From contig NC_134675.1 in the NCBI RefSeq assembly GCF_030463565.1, positions 18,621,862 through 18,685,861 on the forward strand: a stretch of 64,000 nt of DNA, written 5' to 3'. The translations under genes and the position numbers were made by a program. Each line of letters opens with the position of its first letter. Positions within the stretch are counted from its first letter, which is position 1. The stretch is from Pelecanus crispus (taxonomy: Eukaryota > Chordata > Aves > Pelecaniformes > Pelecanidae). The notes beneath the pieces are model-generated. The model was not told the DNA's origin, did not search any database, and saw nothing but the letters and a program-made list of their open reading frames with translations. This document shows positions 44,709-57,632 of the stretch, piece by piece.

Positions 44709-46406
44709 CATGGTCTCTTCCACAGGTTGCAGGGGAATATCTTCTCTGGTGCCTGGAGAACCTCCTCCTGCTCCTTCTTCTCTGACCTTGGTGTTCATAC
44801 TACTGTTTCTCACTTTTTCCCCCCCTCACTCCTCTGCTCGTCATCTGGCATTTTTGTCCCTTCTTAAATGCTTTCACAGAGGCACCACCAACTTCGCTGA
44901 CTGGCTCAGCTTCAGCCTGCTGTGGGTCCATCAACAAGCGGGCTGGAACCAGCTGTGTCCAGCACAGGGCAGCCCCATACCTCTTCCCACAGAGACCACT
45001 CCTGCAGCCCCCCCGCTACCAAAACCTTAACTAAATCTTAGTGGAGAAACCATCTTTCAGACTATTTCCCCCACTCATTCACTATCATAAAGAATGTTCT
45101 TCTCTGTTCTAACTATAAAACTTCCATCAGACATCATATACTTGGGAAAGTCATATTAGAAAAATAAAGCAATCAGTGCAGGCAACCAGTATCATGAATT
45201 TTCTATCTCTATGTGATCCACCAGCAAATACCTTGGTAAGCTGCTATGAGAAATGCTATCATACTAATAGGAGACTCCTATGGAATGCTGCTAATATTAA
45301 AGAGCTATAGCTAGGTATCCAAAGTCAAGAGTAGTAAGTACTTTAGTGAAAATATGATACAAAAATACAGCATGTAAAAGAGTATAAAGCTTTGACCCAG
45401 CAAGTATTTCAAAACCAGATCTTTAGGAGATGTGGCAGTGCAGATGTCACAAGGTGAATCCTCAGAGGAAGCTTTAGTATTCAGTTATGCACGCTGTTTT
45501 TTCTTTTTAGCCCAGCCTCAGCAAAATGAAAGCACAGAGGTACAATATACAACATACACTACAGCAGTAGCTTTTATACCAATAGCAAGAAAAATTTGAT
45601 AAATCATTTATATTCTAAACTGACTTGTAAAGTGCTTTTTTCCAGGAGTCTTAATAATAATAAGCACCTGCAACCTTTTTTTTCTCCTCCTTGAAGACCT
45701 ACCTATATTTCTCTTTTAGCCCAGTACATCCAAAAATTCTCCATCTTAATTGCATTGCTTCAGTCTAACAATGTGATCCACTTCACCTGAGAGTCCTTCA
45801 CTGCCCTTTACAATGGGATTTAATAACAAAACTCATAATAGGAAAGGCAATAGCACTGTGTTGCATCAAACCCATCCTGCTCAACCCAGCTGGTTAGAAT
45901 GTCTTCTAATACTAAAATCTTCTCATTTTAGAAGAGTGATGCTGTTTACCAATTTTTTGCAGTAGTATATCTCAAGACCTATGATCTCCGCACTGCATAC
46001 ATCTTCTATTTGTACCTTTAAATGCCTCCTTCCCATACTCAGCTAAGAGCATTCACAACATACAATTTCCAGGTGGAGATAGCTCTTGCCCATCATTCTT
46101 CCCTAGGAGACTACTTTGAAGATACAGGGCCCTGCCCTTCCAGAGGGATGAGAGTATATACCTAGGAGAACCATTGCCTTTTCTAAAGGGAATCCCTGTA
46201 TGCCATTCTCTCTGATGTGTATGTGCCAAAAAATCCATGCTGGTCCATCATGCATTATTCAGGAGGGCATGGACTGCACTTCTCCAGTTCTGTGCACAGA
46301 ATATCTAATCTAACTGCACTGCATAGACTTTTCCATACAGTGTCAGTTTCTCAATGTCGTTACTCCTGCTGCTGTGCAAAATGAACTGATATTGTATTTA
46401 AAAACA

Positions 46407-47253
46407 GATGATACAAAACTGGGAGAAGTGGCTGATACTCCAGAGGGTTGTGCTGCCATCCAGAGGGACCTTGACAAACTGGAGAAATGGGCCGACAGGA
46501 ACTTCATGAAGTTCAGCAAAGGGAAATGCCAAGTCCTGCACCTGGGGAGGAACAACCCAAGACACCAATACATGCTGGGGGCCACCCAGCTGGAAAGCAG
46601 CTAGGCAGAAAAAGACCTGGGGGTCCTGATGGACACCAAGTTGAGCATGAGCCAGCAAAGTGCCCGCACAGCAAAGGCAGACAACAGCATCCTGGGATGC
46701 ATTAGGAAGAGTGTCACCAGCAAGTTGAAGGAGGTGATCCTTCCCCTCTACTCAGCACTGGTGAGGCCACACCCAGAGTCCTGTGTCTAGTTCTGGCCTC
46801 CCCAATACAAGAAAGACATGGACACACTGGAGCCAGTCAAGCAAAGGGCCACGAAGTCGATTAAGGGATTGGAGCTCTCTCATGCAAGGAGGGGATTAGA
46901 GAGCTGGGACTGTTCATCCTGGAGAAGAGAAGGATCAGGGGTGATCTTATCAATCTATATAAATAGCTGATGGGAGGGTATAAAGACAACAGAGCCAGGC
47001 TCTTCTCAGTGGTGTCCAGTGACAGGACAAGAGGCGATGGGCACAAACTGAAACACAGTAAATTCCACACTTTTTTTTTTTTTTTTTTTTTTTAAATACA
47101 CCATTAAGGTCATTGAACACTGGAACAGATGGTGGAGTCTGCATCCTTTGAGATACACAAAACCCGACTGGACAATATCCTGGGCAACCCACTCTAGCTA
47201 CCTCTGCTTTGAGCAGGGGGGCTGAATGAGAAAATCTCCAGTGGTCCCTTACA
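46407..47253 (+). mobile_element. CR1 LINE 3' fragment, right arm
   Basis: This is the mirror of 20498-21345. The internal run appears here as T (47070-47092) and differs by one base in length from the left copy. Confidence 0.85.
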
Positions 47254-48335
47254 ACCTCTGATACTGTCCCTCACAGCATTCTTCTGGACAAGTTGTCCAA
47301 CTGTGAGATGAACACGTACATGGTGTGCTGGGTGAAGAACTGGCTGAAGGGCAGGGCTCCAAAGTTGTAGTGAATGGGGCTACATCTGGCTGGCGACTGG
47401 TCACCAGCGGTGTTCCTCAGGGCTCAATTCTAGGGCCAGTTCTGTTCAATGTATTTATCAATGATCGAGTTGAATGCACCATTAGCAAGTTAGCTGATGA
47501 TACCAAACTGGAAGGTGCTGTTGACTCTCTCGAGGGACAAGAGGCCTTGCAGAGGGATCTGGATAGATTGGAGCATTGGGCTATGATTAATGGGATGAAA
47601 TCTAACAAGAACAAATGCCAGATTCTGCACCTGGGATGGAATAATGCCGGGCACAAGTATAGATTGGGGGGGGAGTGGCTGGAGAGCAGCCCTGCAGAAA
47701 GGGACCTGGGGGTGCTGGTTGACAGCAGGCTCAATAGGAGTCAGCAGTGTGCCCTGGCAGCCAAGAGGGCCAACCGCATCCTGGGGTGCATCAAACGCAG
47801 CATAACCAGCCAGTCAAGAGAGGTGATTATCCCTCTGTATTTAGCATTGGTGCGGCCTCACCTTGAGTACTGTGTGCAGTTCTGGGCCCCACAATTTAAA
47901 AAAAGGATGTGAAGGTCCTTGAATGCGTCCAGAGGAGGGCAACAAAGCTGGTGAAAGGGCTGGAAGGCATGTCCTGTGAGGAGCGGCTGAGGACTTTGGA
48001 CTTGTCTAGTTTAGAGATAAGGAAGCTTAAGGGCGACCTCATTGCTCCCTGCAGCTTCCTGAGGAGGAGAAGTGGAGAGGGAGGTGCTGATCTCTTCTCC
48101 CTGGTATCCAGTGACAGGACGCGTGGGAATGGTTCAAAGCTGCGCCAGGGGAGGTTCAGGCTTGACATTAGGAAACATTTCATTACCGAGAGGGTGGTCA
48201 AACACTGGAACAGGCTTCCTAGAGAGGTGGTCAATGCCCCACGCTTGTCAGTGTTTAAGTGGCATTTGGACCATGCCCTTACTAACATGCTTTAACTTTT
48301 GGTCAGCCCAGAAGCAGTCAGGCAGTTGGACTGAA
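47254..48335 (+). mobile_element. CR1 LINE 3' part, right arm
   Basis: This is the mirror of 19416-20497. The RT piece is at 47325-47912 and the ORF2 tail at 47909-48295. The two overlap by four bases in different frames, so a one-step frame break separates them. Confidence 0.88.
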
Positions 48336-48601
48336 ACAGTCTATTCTATTGAATTCTATTCTATTCTATTGAATTCTATTCTATTCTATTCTGTTCTATT
48401 GAATTCTATTCTATTCTATTCTACTCTACTCTTCTATTCTATTCTATTCTATTCTATTCTATTCTATTCTATTCTATTCTATTCTATTCTATTCTATTCT
48501 ATTCTACTCTACTCTACTCTACTGTACTGTACTCTGCTCTACTCTATTCTATTCTATTCTATTCTATTCTATTCTATTCTATTCTATTCTATGATTCTAT
48601 G
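48336..48601. repeat. (ATTCT)n pentanucleotide array, right arm
   Basis: This is the mirror of 19181-19415 but about 30 bp longer, equal to six repeat units. It is the largest length difference between the arms. Confidence 0.9.
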
Positions 48602-49073
48602 AAAAGGAGGCACTTATGAGGCCATATCCAGTGATGGCCATGTCTTGCTTAAAAAAGATTTCTGGTTAATAGAAGTTAGAAAGATAAGCAATCTTATCGT
48701 TTCACTTGAGTTAGGATTTTTCTCAAGCTTCAAAGACATTTAGCCCAAGGATACTAACATATCTTTCAATTTTCCTCAAATACACAAGTATACAACTACA
48801 ACAGAAATGTCTGGAGATGTCTGGAGCTCACTCATCCCCTCTGAAAGTATACATCACCGAATGAGATTGCACAAGGCACTTGTCAGTAAATACTTCACAT
48901 CATTCAATATTAAATAGGTACCTGAATAGATTATTTATTCACAGAAGTTTGTTACTGACCTTCTACATCACGTGACTACACATTTTATTATGACAGAATT
49001 GTCCATGAGGACTGAGCTTCTAGCATTTTTCTTTTTCATATGCCTACAAAGCATTTCTTTTGGAGAAAAATAC

Positions 49074-52000
49074 ATAGAATCACAGAATCATAGAACAGCC
49101 CAGGTTGGAACGGATCTCAAAAGATCATCTCGTCAAAACTGTCATGGGAAAGGGAGCCTAGATGAGATTATCTAGCACCTTGCCCAATCACATCTTGAAA
49201 GCCTCCAGCAATGGGGACTCCCTGGGGAGGTTATTCCAGTGAATGATTGTTCTCACTGTAAAAAATTTCTTTCTTATGTTGAGATGAACCCTCTCCTGGT
49301 GCAACTGGTACTCGTTGCCCCTTGTCTTCTCCTTGTGGCTCTTTGTGAAGAGAGAGCTTCCATTCTCTTTGTAGCCACCCTTTAAGTACTGGAATACTGT
49401 GATGAGGTCCCCCCGAGCCTTCTCTTCTCCAGGGAGAACTATCTCCTTCAGTCTTTCCTCATAGGGCAGGTTCTCCAGCCCTTTGATCATCTTCGCGGCC
49501 CTCCTTTGGACCCTCTCCAGCCTGTCTGCATCTTACTTGAATTGTGGGGACCAGAACTGGACACAGTACTCCAGGTGCAGCCTGACAAGCACTGAGCAGA
49601 GTGGGATGACCACGTCTCTATCTCTGCTAGTAACGCCCCTGCAGATGCAGCCTGGGATCCAATTTGCCTTTGTTGCTGCAGCAGCAGCGCGCTGCTGACT
49701 CATGTTCAGCTTGTTGTCCACCAGGACCCCCCAGGTCCCTTTCAGCAAGGCTGCTCCCCAGCCACACAGATCCTAGCCTGTACTGGGCTCTTTGGTTATG
49801 TCGTCCCAGGTGCAGGACTTTGCACTTGTCTTTGTGAAACTTCATACTGTTCTTGCTAGCCCACCCTTCCAGCTTGTCCAGGTCTCTCTGTAAGATGGCT
49901 CTCCCTTCTGACGTGTCCATCTCACCACCCAGTTTAGTGTCATCAGCAAACCTGGCGAGGGTGCTTTCAATCCCATTATCCAGATCATTTATGAAGACGT
50001 TGAACAGCATGGCCTTGGGCAACGTCAGCCACTTCTCTTAACACCCTGGGGTGGATTCCATCTGGGCCCGTAGATTTATGTGGGTTGAGCCCTTGCAAGA
50101 GGCCGCAGACCAGCCCTTCCTCCACTGGTGGGTCAACACATGCATCGCTGTAGCTACTTGATCCTGTGATCTGGTGTCCAGCTACACCGGTAAAGACAGA
50201 GGCAAAGAAGGTATCGAGAATATCTGCCTTGTCAGCATTATTAGTAATGTGCACTGCTGTGTTGTTTTACTAACAAATGTCTGGGTAATTGAAGTCTCCC
50301 ATGAGGATCAGGTTCTGTTGGCCTGAGACTTCCTTGAGCAGCCGAAGTAAGGTTTTGTCAGCCTCGTCATCCTGACTGGAAGGTCAGTAACAGATACCTA
50401 ACATAAGATCGCCCTTGGTGATGATCCCTCTAATCTTGATCCAAAGGCATTTGATAGAACTTTCATGGTCTCCATAGCTCCATAGAGTCAAATTTTTATG
50501 TAAAGTGCAACTCCACCTCCTCTTCTTCCCTTCCTGTCTTTCCAAAAGAGTTTGTAGCCATCCATTGAGGTCTTCCAGTCATGTGAGTTTTCCCACCAAG
50601 TTTCTGTGATTCCTATGACATCATAACTCTCAGGCTGAGCACAGAGCTCCAGTTCCTCCTGTTTCTTTTCCAGACTATGTGCATTGCTATACATGCACTT
50701 GAGGTGGCTGGACTTAAGGTTCTTGCCTTTGGAGAGGGTTAGGGAGCATTCCTCACTGCTCTCGTTAGGTGCACTCATCCTACCTGTTGCTTAAGAATAT
50801 GCAGGTGTCACGGTTTTGGACACTCCCCCACCCCCAATTTTGTTAATTTAAAGCACGATTCATTAAGCCAATCTGCTAGCAAAGATTCTCCTGCCTCTTC
50901 TAGATATGTGGATCCCATTTCTCTCCAATAGACTGTATACATCAAAGAACGCCCTGTGATCGTAGAAACCAAAGCCCTGGCGACGACACCAGCCATGAAG
51001 ACAAGTACTGATCTGCATAACGCATCGAATTCTGCCTGCACCTCTATCCCTGACTGGCAAGACAGAGGAGAAGATCACTTGGGCCCCCAGGGCTCTGAAG
51101 TCCTGCTTGATCTTGCCCAGGCTACGCTTTTCCGTGTCATTGGTGCCCACATGGAAAAGAAGTAGGGGATAGTATAGTAGCCTCTGCTTTCAACCAGTTG
51201 TGGCAGTCTCTCTAGGACATCCCACATCTTGGCTCCTGGCAAGCAGCAAACTTCCCTTGACTGTATATTAAGCTGGCAGATGGGTGCCTCAGTGCCTCTC
51301 AGCAGAGAGTCACCCACTACTAGCACTCGCTGCTTCCTTTTGCAGCTTTTAGTATGTTCTGCTGGTGCAGTTTCTCCCTGTGAATCTCGCTCATTGGCTT
51401 TGTCCACTGCCAAGACTTCATATTTGTTGCTGGTTGGTACATATGAGGAAGGGGAGTGAAGTGACATCCTGTTCCCATGGGTCACTGGAGACCATGGCGC
51501 CTCCTTCTCCAAGGTGCTGTCTGTTCACTGTTGAAGCTCTTTGTCTGGTAGTCCTTGGAGGTCAGTGTCACGGGGACCTAGTATTTGTTCTTGCAAAGTC
51601 TCAAATAATACTCTATCTATTTCTTGTTCACCCTCCCTAATAACAGCATAGCCTGCTAACTTCCTCCTGCAGCTCCTCCACCCCCTTCCTGAGTGACTCC
51701 ACCTGAGCACACCTTGCACAGGTGGAGCTTGCACCCTCCTCCACCCAGGAGGTGGGGTGTGCAGTCTTTGCAGCCCTCCATCTGGACAGCAGCTTCCCTA
51801 ATAGGAAGCCCTGTCTGGGTGGCTGCCTCCACTCATCCCAGGCTAGCCTGGCTAGATAGCTGATTCCTGACTGCTGCAGAGCACAGCCCTTGCCTAGTCT
51901 CTACCACCATGCTTCTGACAACCTCAGGGCACTGCCTAATGAGCCCTTCTAATTCTCTGGAGACCTCAAGCTGCTGGGTAGGCTTGCACAGCCACCAGCT

Positions 52001-52386
52001 ATCTGGGGTGACAGTCAGGGCTGCAGCCTAAGCCGAAAGGTGAGCAGAGCAAGCAGTAGCTCGATAACTGGCAGAGTCTGCAGCCCTTCCCACGCACCCT
52101 GCCGATACCACTCCCTGTTCACTGGCACTCCCTAGGGGCCGGTTATATACGGCTTCTTGCAGTTTGAACTGGCGCCGCAGGGACAAGCTGGCACTGCCCA
52201 ACTTTTGCCCACCCCTCTCACGAGACCTGTCGCCTGCCAGCCGGTTTCTTCCCCACAGACAGCCCAAGAGAGGCCCAGAAACCCCCTCAGACACCCCCCC
52301 TCCCGCCCCCGGGTACCTCGCAAGCCTCGCAAGCCTCGCACTCCTCTCAGCATGCAGCAACTGCTGCTGCTGCTAGCGTCGGCTTA
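49074..52386 (-). mobile_element. near full-length CR1 LINE, right arm
   Basis: This is the mirror of 15395-18707, with ORF1 pieces at 51075-51512 and 50863-51150 and ORF2 pieces at 50488-50778, 49985-50254 and 49188-49490. One substitution was noted: the base paired with 17085 gives Cys here and Tyr on the left (YMYSNAH against CMYSNAH). Confidence 0.88.
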
Positions 52387-52707
52387 CCGTGGTTTGAACC
52401 AGGGAAGAAATGACTGAAATCTGTAGGAATGCACACAAGAATTAAAACATAGTCATTACTATGGTTTTCTGATGGTTTTCCATGGGAAAAAAAAAAATGT
52501 CAGGAAACTACTAGCATGCTTTTACACAGCTGAAACACTATGCTTCTAAATCTGTTCCTATTTGTGGAATACTAGTTATTTGGTTTGAACATAGCTGGAA
52601 AAGCATAGGTATGTCTCATGTTTAAACTGCATGTAATCAATTTTTCATCATCTGAATTCCCTTTGATGCAGAAGAGACCGAGGTGTTTTGGGTATTTCTA
52701 ATGGGAG

Positions 52708-53191
52708 CCTAGTGTCAGGGAGCAATAAGGACCAGCTGCTCTGCAAGAAAAGGTGAGCTGGGAATGGACCACAAGAATAAGGCAAGCAGGAGCAGTGACC
52801 TCACCAACAAGGAGCCAGGATGCAGAGCAGCAGGGCCAGAGACAGTGGTCAGGGTCAGACACAGTCCACTGATCACCCAGCAAGTCCATAGTGATGAGAC
52901 AGGTCCAAGGCCAAGCCAGGAAGGAAGCCAAGCCGGTGGGTCCAGGTAATGCTCAGAATCACAGAGATCCAAGACCAGGCACAGACATAGCTGCTACACA
53001 GCTGTGTTGTAGCACAGGCAGGGGCTAGTGGTAAATGCCTCAGCTTAAAAGCAGCTCCCAGGGGAAAGTAGTGGAAGGCCCTCACTTCTAGCTTTCTTCA
53101 CAACAGCTCTTATTGGTGAAGGAGCTGACCTTGGACTCAGCCAGGTAAACCCCCAGAAGGGAGGGAATGCAGTCCAGGCCCTGACACCTAG
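52708..53191 (-). mobile_element. 474-bp solo LTR, right arm
   Basis: This is the mirror of 14590-15073. The element is 52713-53186, and the CCTAG target duplication is on both sides. Confidence 0.8.
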
Positions 53192-53643
53192 GTTACAAAC
53201 ATTTTATTTAAAAATTAAATTGATATTGATTTAAAAAGAAAAATAACCAAACAACAACAAACTTTTATCATTCCATGTTCTTCCAAACAAACAAACAAAG
53301 GTCACCAAAAAGTGTTCCACAGCAACAAGGAAGAGCGATGCAGATGTTTACAGTGCAGTCATCCTGGAGATAACTGAGTGGATTCACATTAGGGATGACT
53401 TTGGCCCACCAAATTTAGTCTATTGGTCCTTTTCATATCAGGCATAAATTTTAACACAGTTAAAAGTTGCTTATGAACTTACTTTATTAGGAATTTTAAA
53501 AAAACCTCGTAAACTTAATAGTTAAGATTACCTTCACAGAGCAGCAATAAGAACTGGAATGACAGGCTATGAACCTATTCTGATGAAAATTAGGCTTGAT
53601 GCCAAGAAGTACAGAATTAATAAAATAAAACTATAAACCTGAA

Positions 53644-55860
53644 CAGTGGCCTTTAACACTCAAGTCAGAGGAGAGAGATTACTTTACAATAATATGTCAC
53701 AAGTACTCAGTGAGCCAACTAGGAAAGATGTCCTCCTAGACTTGTTATTTGTGAATAGAGAAGGACTCGTGGGAGATGTGATGGGAGGTGGCTGTCTAGG
53801 CCACAGTGATCACAAAATGGTAGAGATTAAAATTTTTGGTGTAATGAGAAAAAAAGGTCAGCAGAGTTGCTACCCTGGATTTCAAGAGAGCAAACTTTAA
53901 GCTACTCAGGGAGCTAGTTAGCAGTGTCCCCTGGGAATCGGCCTTTGAGGGCTTAGGGGTCCATGAGAGCTGGTCAGTTTTTAAGAACCACCTTTTAAAA
54001 GCACAGGAGCAGGCAATTCCACTGTGTCATAAGTCAAGAAAGCGGGGCAGAAGACCAGCTTGGCTGAACAGGGAGCTCCTCTTGGAACTCAGGAGGAAAA
54101 AGAAATTGCATGATCTCTGGAAGCGAGGTCAGGCTTCGCAGGAAGATTACAGAGCCGTGGTTCGCATATGCAGGGGGAAGACACGAAAGGCCAAAGCTCA
54201 ACTAGAGTTGAAACTGGCCAGGGTTGTGTCAGACAACAAGAAAGGCTTTTTTCAGTATGTTAATAGCAAGAGGAGGTCTAAGGAAAACATTGGACCAATA
54301 CTTGTTAATGATGGTCACCTGACTAATAGGGATGAAGAAAAGGCAAAGGCATTCAATGCTTTTTTTGCCTCAGTCTTTAATAATACTGATAGACCTTGGG
54401 CTGCCCGGCCCTCTGAGTTGGAGGACCACGAGTGCAGGAACAGTGACTTTCCATTTGTGGACACGGAAATTGTAAGGGACCAGCTGTATCAGCTGTATGT
54501 TCATAAGTCCATGGGGCCTGATGGGATTCATCCCAGAGTACTGAAGGAGTTGGCGGATGTTGCAGCAGGACCCCTCTGTGGGGGGGGAAGTAGTTTTTCT
54601 GGATTTTAGTAAGACTTTTGATACTGTCCCTCACAGCATCCTTCTGGACAAGTTGTCCAACTCTGACATGAGCAGGTACATGGTGTGCTGGGTGAAGAAC
54701 TGGCTGAAGGGCAGGGCTCAAAAGTTGTAGTGAATGGGGCTACATGTGGCTGGCGACCAGTCACTAGCAGTGTTCCTCAGGGCTCAATTCTAGGGCCAGT
54801 TCTGCTCAATATTTTTGTCAATGTTCTGGATGCAGGAGTTGAATGCACCATTAGTAAGTTGGCTGATGATATCAAACTGGGAGGTGCTGTTGACTCTCTC
54901 GAGGGACAAGAGGCCTTGCAGAGGGATCTGGATAGATTGGAGCATTGGGCTATGATTAATGGGATGAAATCTAACAAGAACAAATGCCAGATTCTGCACC
55001 TGGGATGGAATAATGCCGGGCACAAGTATAGATTGGGAGAGGAGAGGCTGGAGAGCAGCCCTGCAGAAAGGGACCTGGGGGTGCTGGTTGACAGCAGGCT
55101 CAATAGGAGTCAGCAGTGTGCCCTGGCAGCCAAGAGGGCCAACCGCATCCTGGGGTGCATCAAACGCAGCATAACCAGCCGGTCAAGAGAGGTGATTATC
55201 CCACTGTATTCAGCGTTGGTGCGGCCTCACCTTGAGTACTGTGTGCAGTTCTGGGCCCCACAATTTAAAAAAAGGATGTGAAGGTCCTTGAATGCGTCCA
55301 GAGGAGGGCAACAAAGCTGGTGAAAGGGCTGGAAGGCATGTCCTGTGAGGAGCGGCTGAGGACTTTGGACTTGTCTAGTTTAGAGATAAGGAAGCTTAAG
55401 GGCGACCTCATTGCTCCCTGCAGCTTCCTGAGGAGGGGAAGTGGAGAGGGAGGTGCTGATCTCTTCTGCCTGGTATCCAGCGACAGGACGCGTAGGAATG
55501 GTTCAAAGCTGCACCAGGGGAGGTTCAGGCTTGACATTCTTGGTAGTGTAGGTTAATGGTTGGACTGGATGATCTTAAAGGTCTTTTCCAACCTAAACGA
55601 TTCTATGATTCTATGATTCTATGATTAGGAAACATTTCTTTACCGAGAGGGTGGTCAAACACTGGAACAGGCTTCCTAGAGAGGTGGTCGATGCCCCATG
55701 CCTGTCAGTGTTTAAGAGACATTTGGACCATGCCCTTACTAACATGCTTTAACTTTTGGTCAGCCCTGATGTGGTCAGGCAGTTGGACTAGATGATCGTT
55801 GTAGGTCCTTTCCAACTGAACTATTCTATTCTGTTCTATTGAATTCTGTTCTATTCTATT
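53644..55860 (+). mobile_element. CR1 LINE with nested CR1 scrap, right arm
   Basis: This is the mirror of 11920-14137. Open pieces are 53646-53900 (endonuclease end), 54082-54609 (linker and RT entry) and 54685-55281 (RT palm to C-terminus). The nested scrap lies at 55540-55623. Confidence 0.88.
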
Positions 55861-56427
55861 CTATAATATAATGCATGAGGATTCAAAGCAAATCTCTAGA
55901 GACTACAAGGAGCTAAGGAGCCTGAATCTTTTCAGATCTGCATCTGTGACATTACCTAAATAATATTAACAAGTTTTTCATAGAAACTGTTAGCATTTTT
56001 ATCTGACAGAAAACAAAACTCACAAGTCCAGAATTAACAGGAACACACAAGGTTATATACCGTAAGGTAAATTATTTGGTAGTTATTCTAATTATCCAGT
56101 GGATGTTAGGAAAAAAAAAATGTAGTAGCACTTGTTTCAGAAAATGTCAATAGAGCTTTCTGTGACAAATTCACCTCTAGTACAACTCTAATGAAGTCAG
56201 CAGTGTTTCATAAAAGAAAATTTCGTGCACTGCACAACATATACATATACTCCTTATGCAGCCTTTTAAGTAAACATTTAAAACATATACAGCATTACAT
56301 ACTTTACTGAGGAATAAAATCTCAGAATCACAGAAGAGTATAACCCTCTCAGTTTCACTGTAATGTATATTACGCGGTCCCTGTTCCTTTAATTGTAACA
56401 TGTGAGCCTATAGCTCTGTATACTTAC

Positions 56428-57579
56428 ATCTCCATCTAGTGGCCTCTGATCATCACAGTCCCTGGTTGGGCTAATGTCCTGCCTCATCACCCAAATAGGT
56501 TCTTTTGGTTCATCAGGGGTATAAGGAGAACGAACAGTCCTTGTCTTCACTTCCTCAATAGCTTCTTTAATATCTTTGATAGCCAGCGATATTGCATCCC
56601 TTTTTTCCTTTCTGCACTTCTGTACTGACTCTCCTGAGTTGGGTGTGGCCCTAGAGCCAGCTGACAGTTGACCATTGCTTTCGTGCCCCCTGCCAGGGAG
56701 AGCATGAGCATGCTCCGAGCTCTGCTCTGCCTCTAGCATGTCTTCAGCAGCCTTGCCCAAGCTCTGAGAGCTCATACTGTGTTTCACCTCTGCCACAATC
56801 TGATCAATATCTTCCTCTTGTTCATAGCTGTCCATTCTTGGATATGGAGCAAACTCTGCCTCTTTCTCAGGGCTGTCCGACTCTCCATCAGATCGTTCAT
56901 CATAATGGTGAAGGCGGGCACCAAGAGCTTCCTTGCGATAGTTGTCAGCTTCCTCCCTTTCCCACCCATAGAGCTGAAGGCCCTCCCTAACATCAAGGTC
57001 CAGCACATCCCCTATCTCCTCATACACATGCTCCTGCAGCCTATAGTCAGCATAAGGCTCAGCATACCGCTCATCCTCTCCTCGGTGGAGGGGCTGGTGA
57101 GCATAGACATAACCTGAGTATGCTGCATTCATGGCTTCCTCATGTTCAGTGGAGTGGAAATGTACATTATCAGGCAGTGTTTGATTATGAACAGCCTCAG
57201 TATGCTCTGCTTCAGCATTTTCTGTGTACTCCTCAGACTCAGGCCTGTACTGCACTGCATATGTACTCTCATCCTCATTCTCCTGAACTATATCTACATC
57301 ATAGCCATCCTTTGCTGTGGCTATAACATCCCCTTCCACCATGTCCATGTGATTATGGAAATCACTCTCAGTGCTGGCTGATCGAGCTAGCATCCCTTCC
57401 TCTTCCTGCCCAGACGGTACCCCTTGGTTGCTGTTTCTGTGCCTTGAATAGCAGATCACAGACTGTCGTTCCTCTTCTACCTGTGAGTGCTCTGAGTCAG
57501 CTTCCACTGATTCATTCATATCTTCATTTGCTGGCTCTTTATTCACCTCCACCTCAGATGGTATGACCAAATAGTTCAT
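56428..57579 (-). CDS. APBA1: APBA1 (X11-alpha/Mint1) first coding exon, right copy, open
   Basis: This exon gives 384 uninterrupted codons from ATG (57577-57579, MNYL) to the GTAAGT donor. The start is chosen by alignment with mammalian APBA1. An earlier in-frame GTG at 57603 directly follows a stop and is not a start. The protein part holds the acidic N-terminus with NESVEAD, a repeat-free acidic stretch, the Munc18-interacting region (about 187-275) and the CASK-binding segment (helix DAISLAIKDIKEAIEEVK at 328-345, EPIWVMRQDI at 360-369). Codons 38 (CGA, Arg), 90 (AAG, Lys) and 113 (CCT, Pro) differ from the left copy. The exon has a short 5'UTR of 53 bases after a CTTTCCAG acceptor; the upstream exon and promoter are not in the window. 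Confidence 0.94.
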
Positions 57580-57632
57580 GGAAAGTTCTGGTGTGTAGGC
57601 CACTTATTCTATAGACATTTTGTCTACCAGGA

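Larger units (their letters stand above)
43988..45021 (-). mobile_element. ERV LTR with inserted SINE, right arm
   Basis: This is the mirror of 22731-23764, with the same 42-bp tandem units and the SINE inside. Confidence 0.7.

Noticed and set aside
48072-48602. 176-codon open frame with long Ile/Leu/Phe/Tyr/Ser tail
   Set aside because: It is the translation of the ATTCT array plus an antisense-frame CR1 part.
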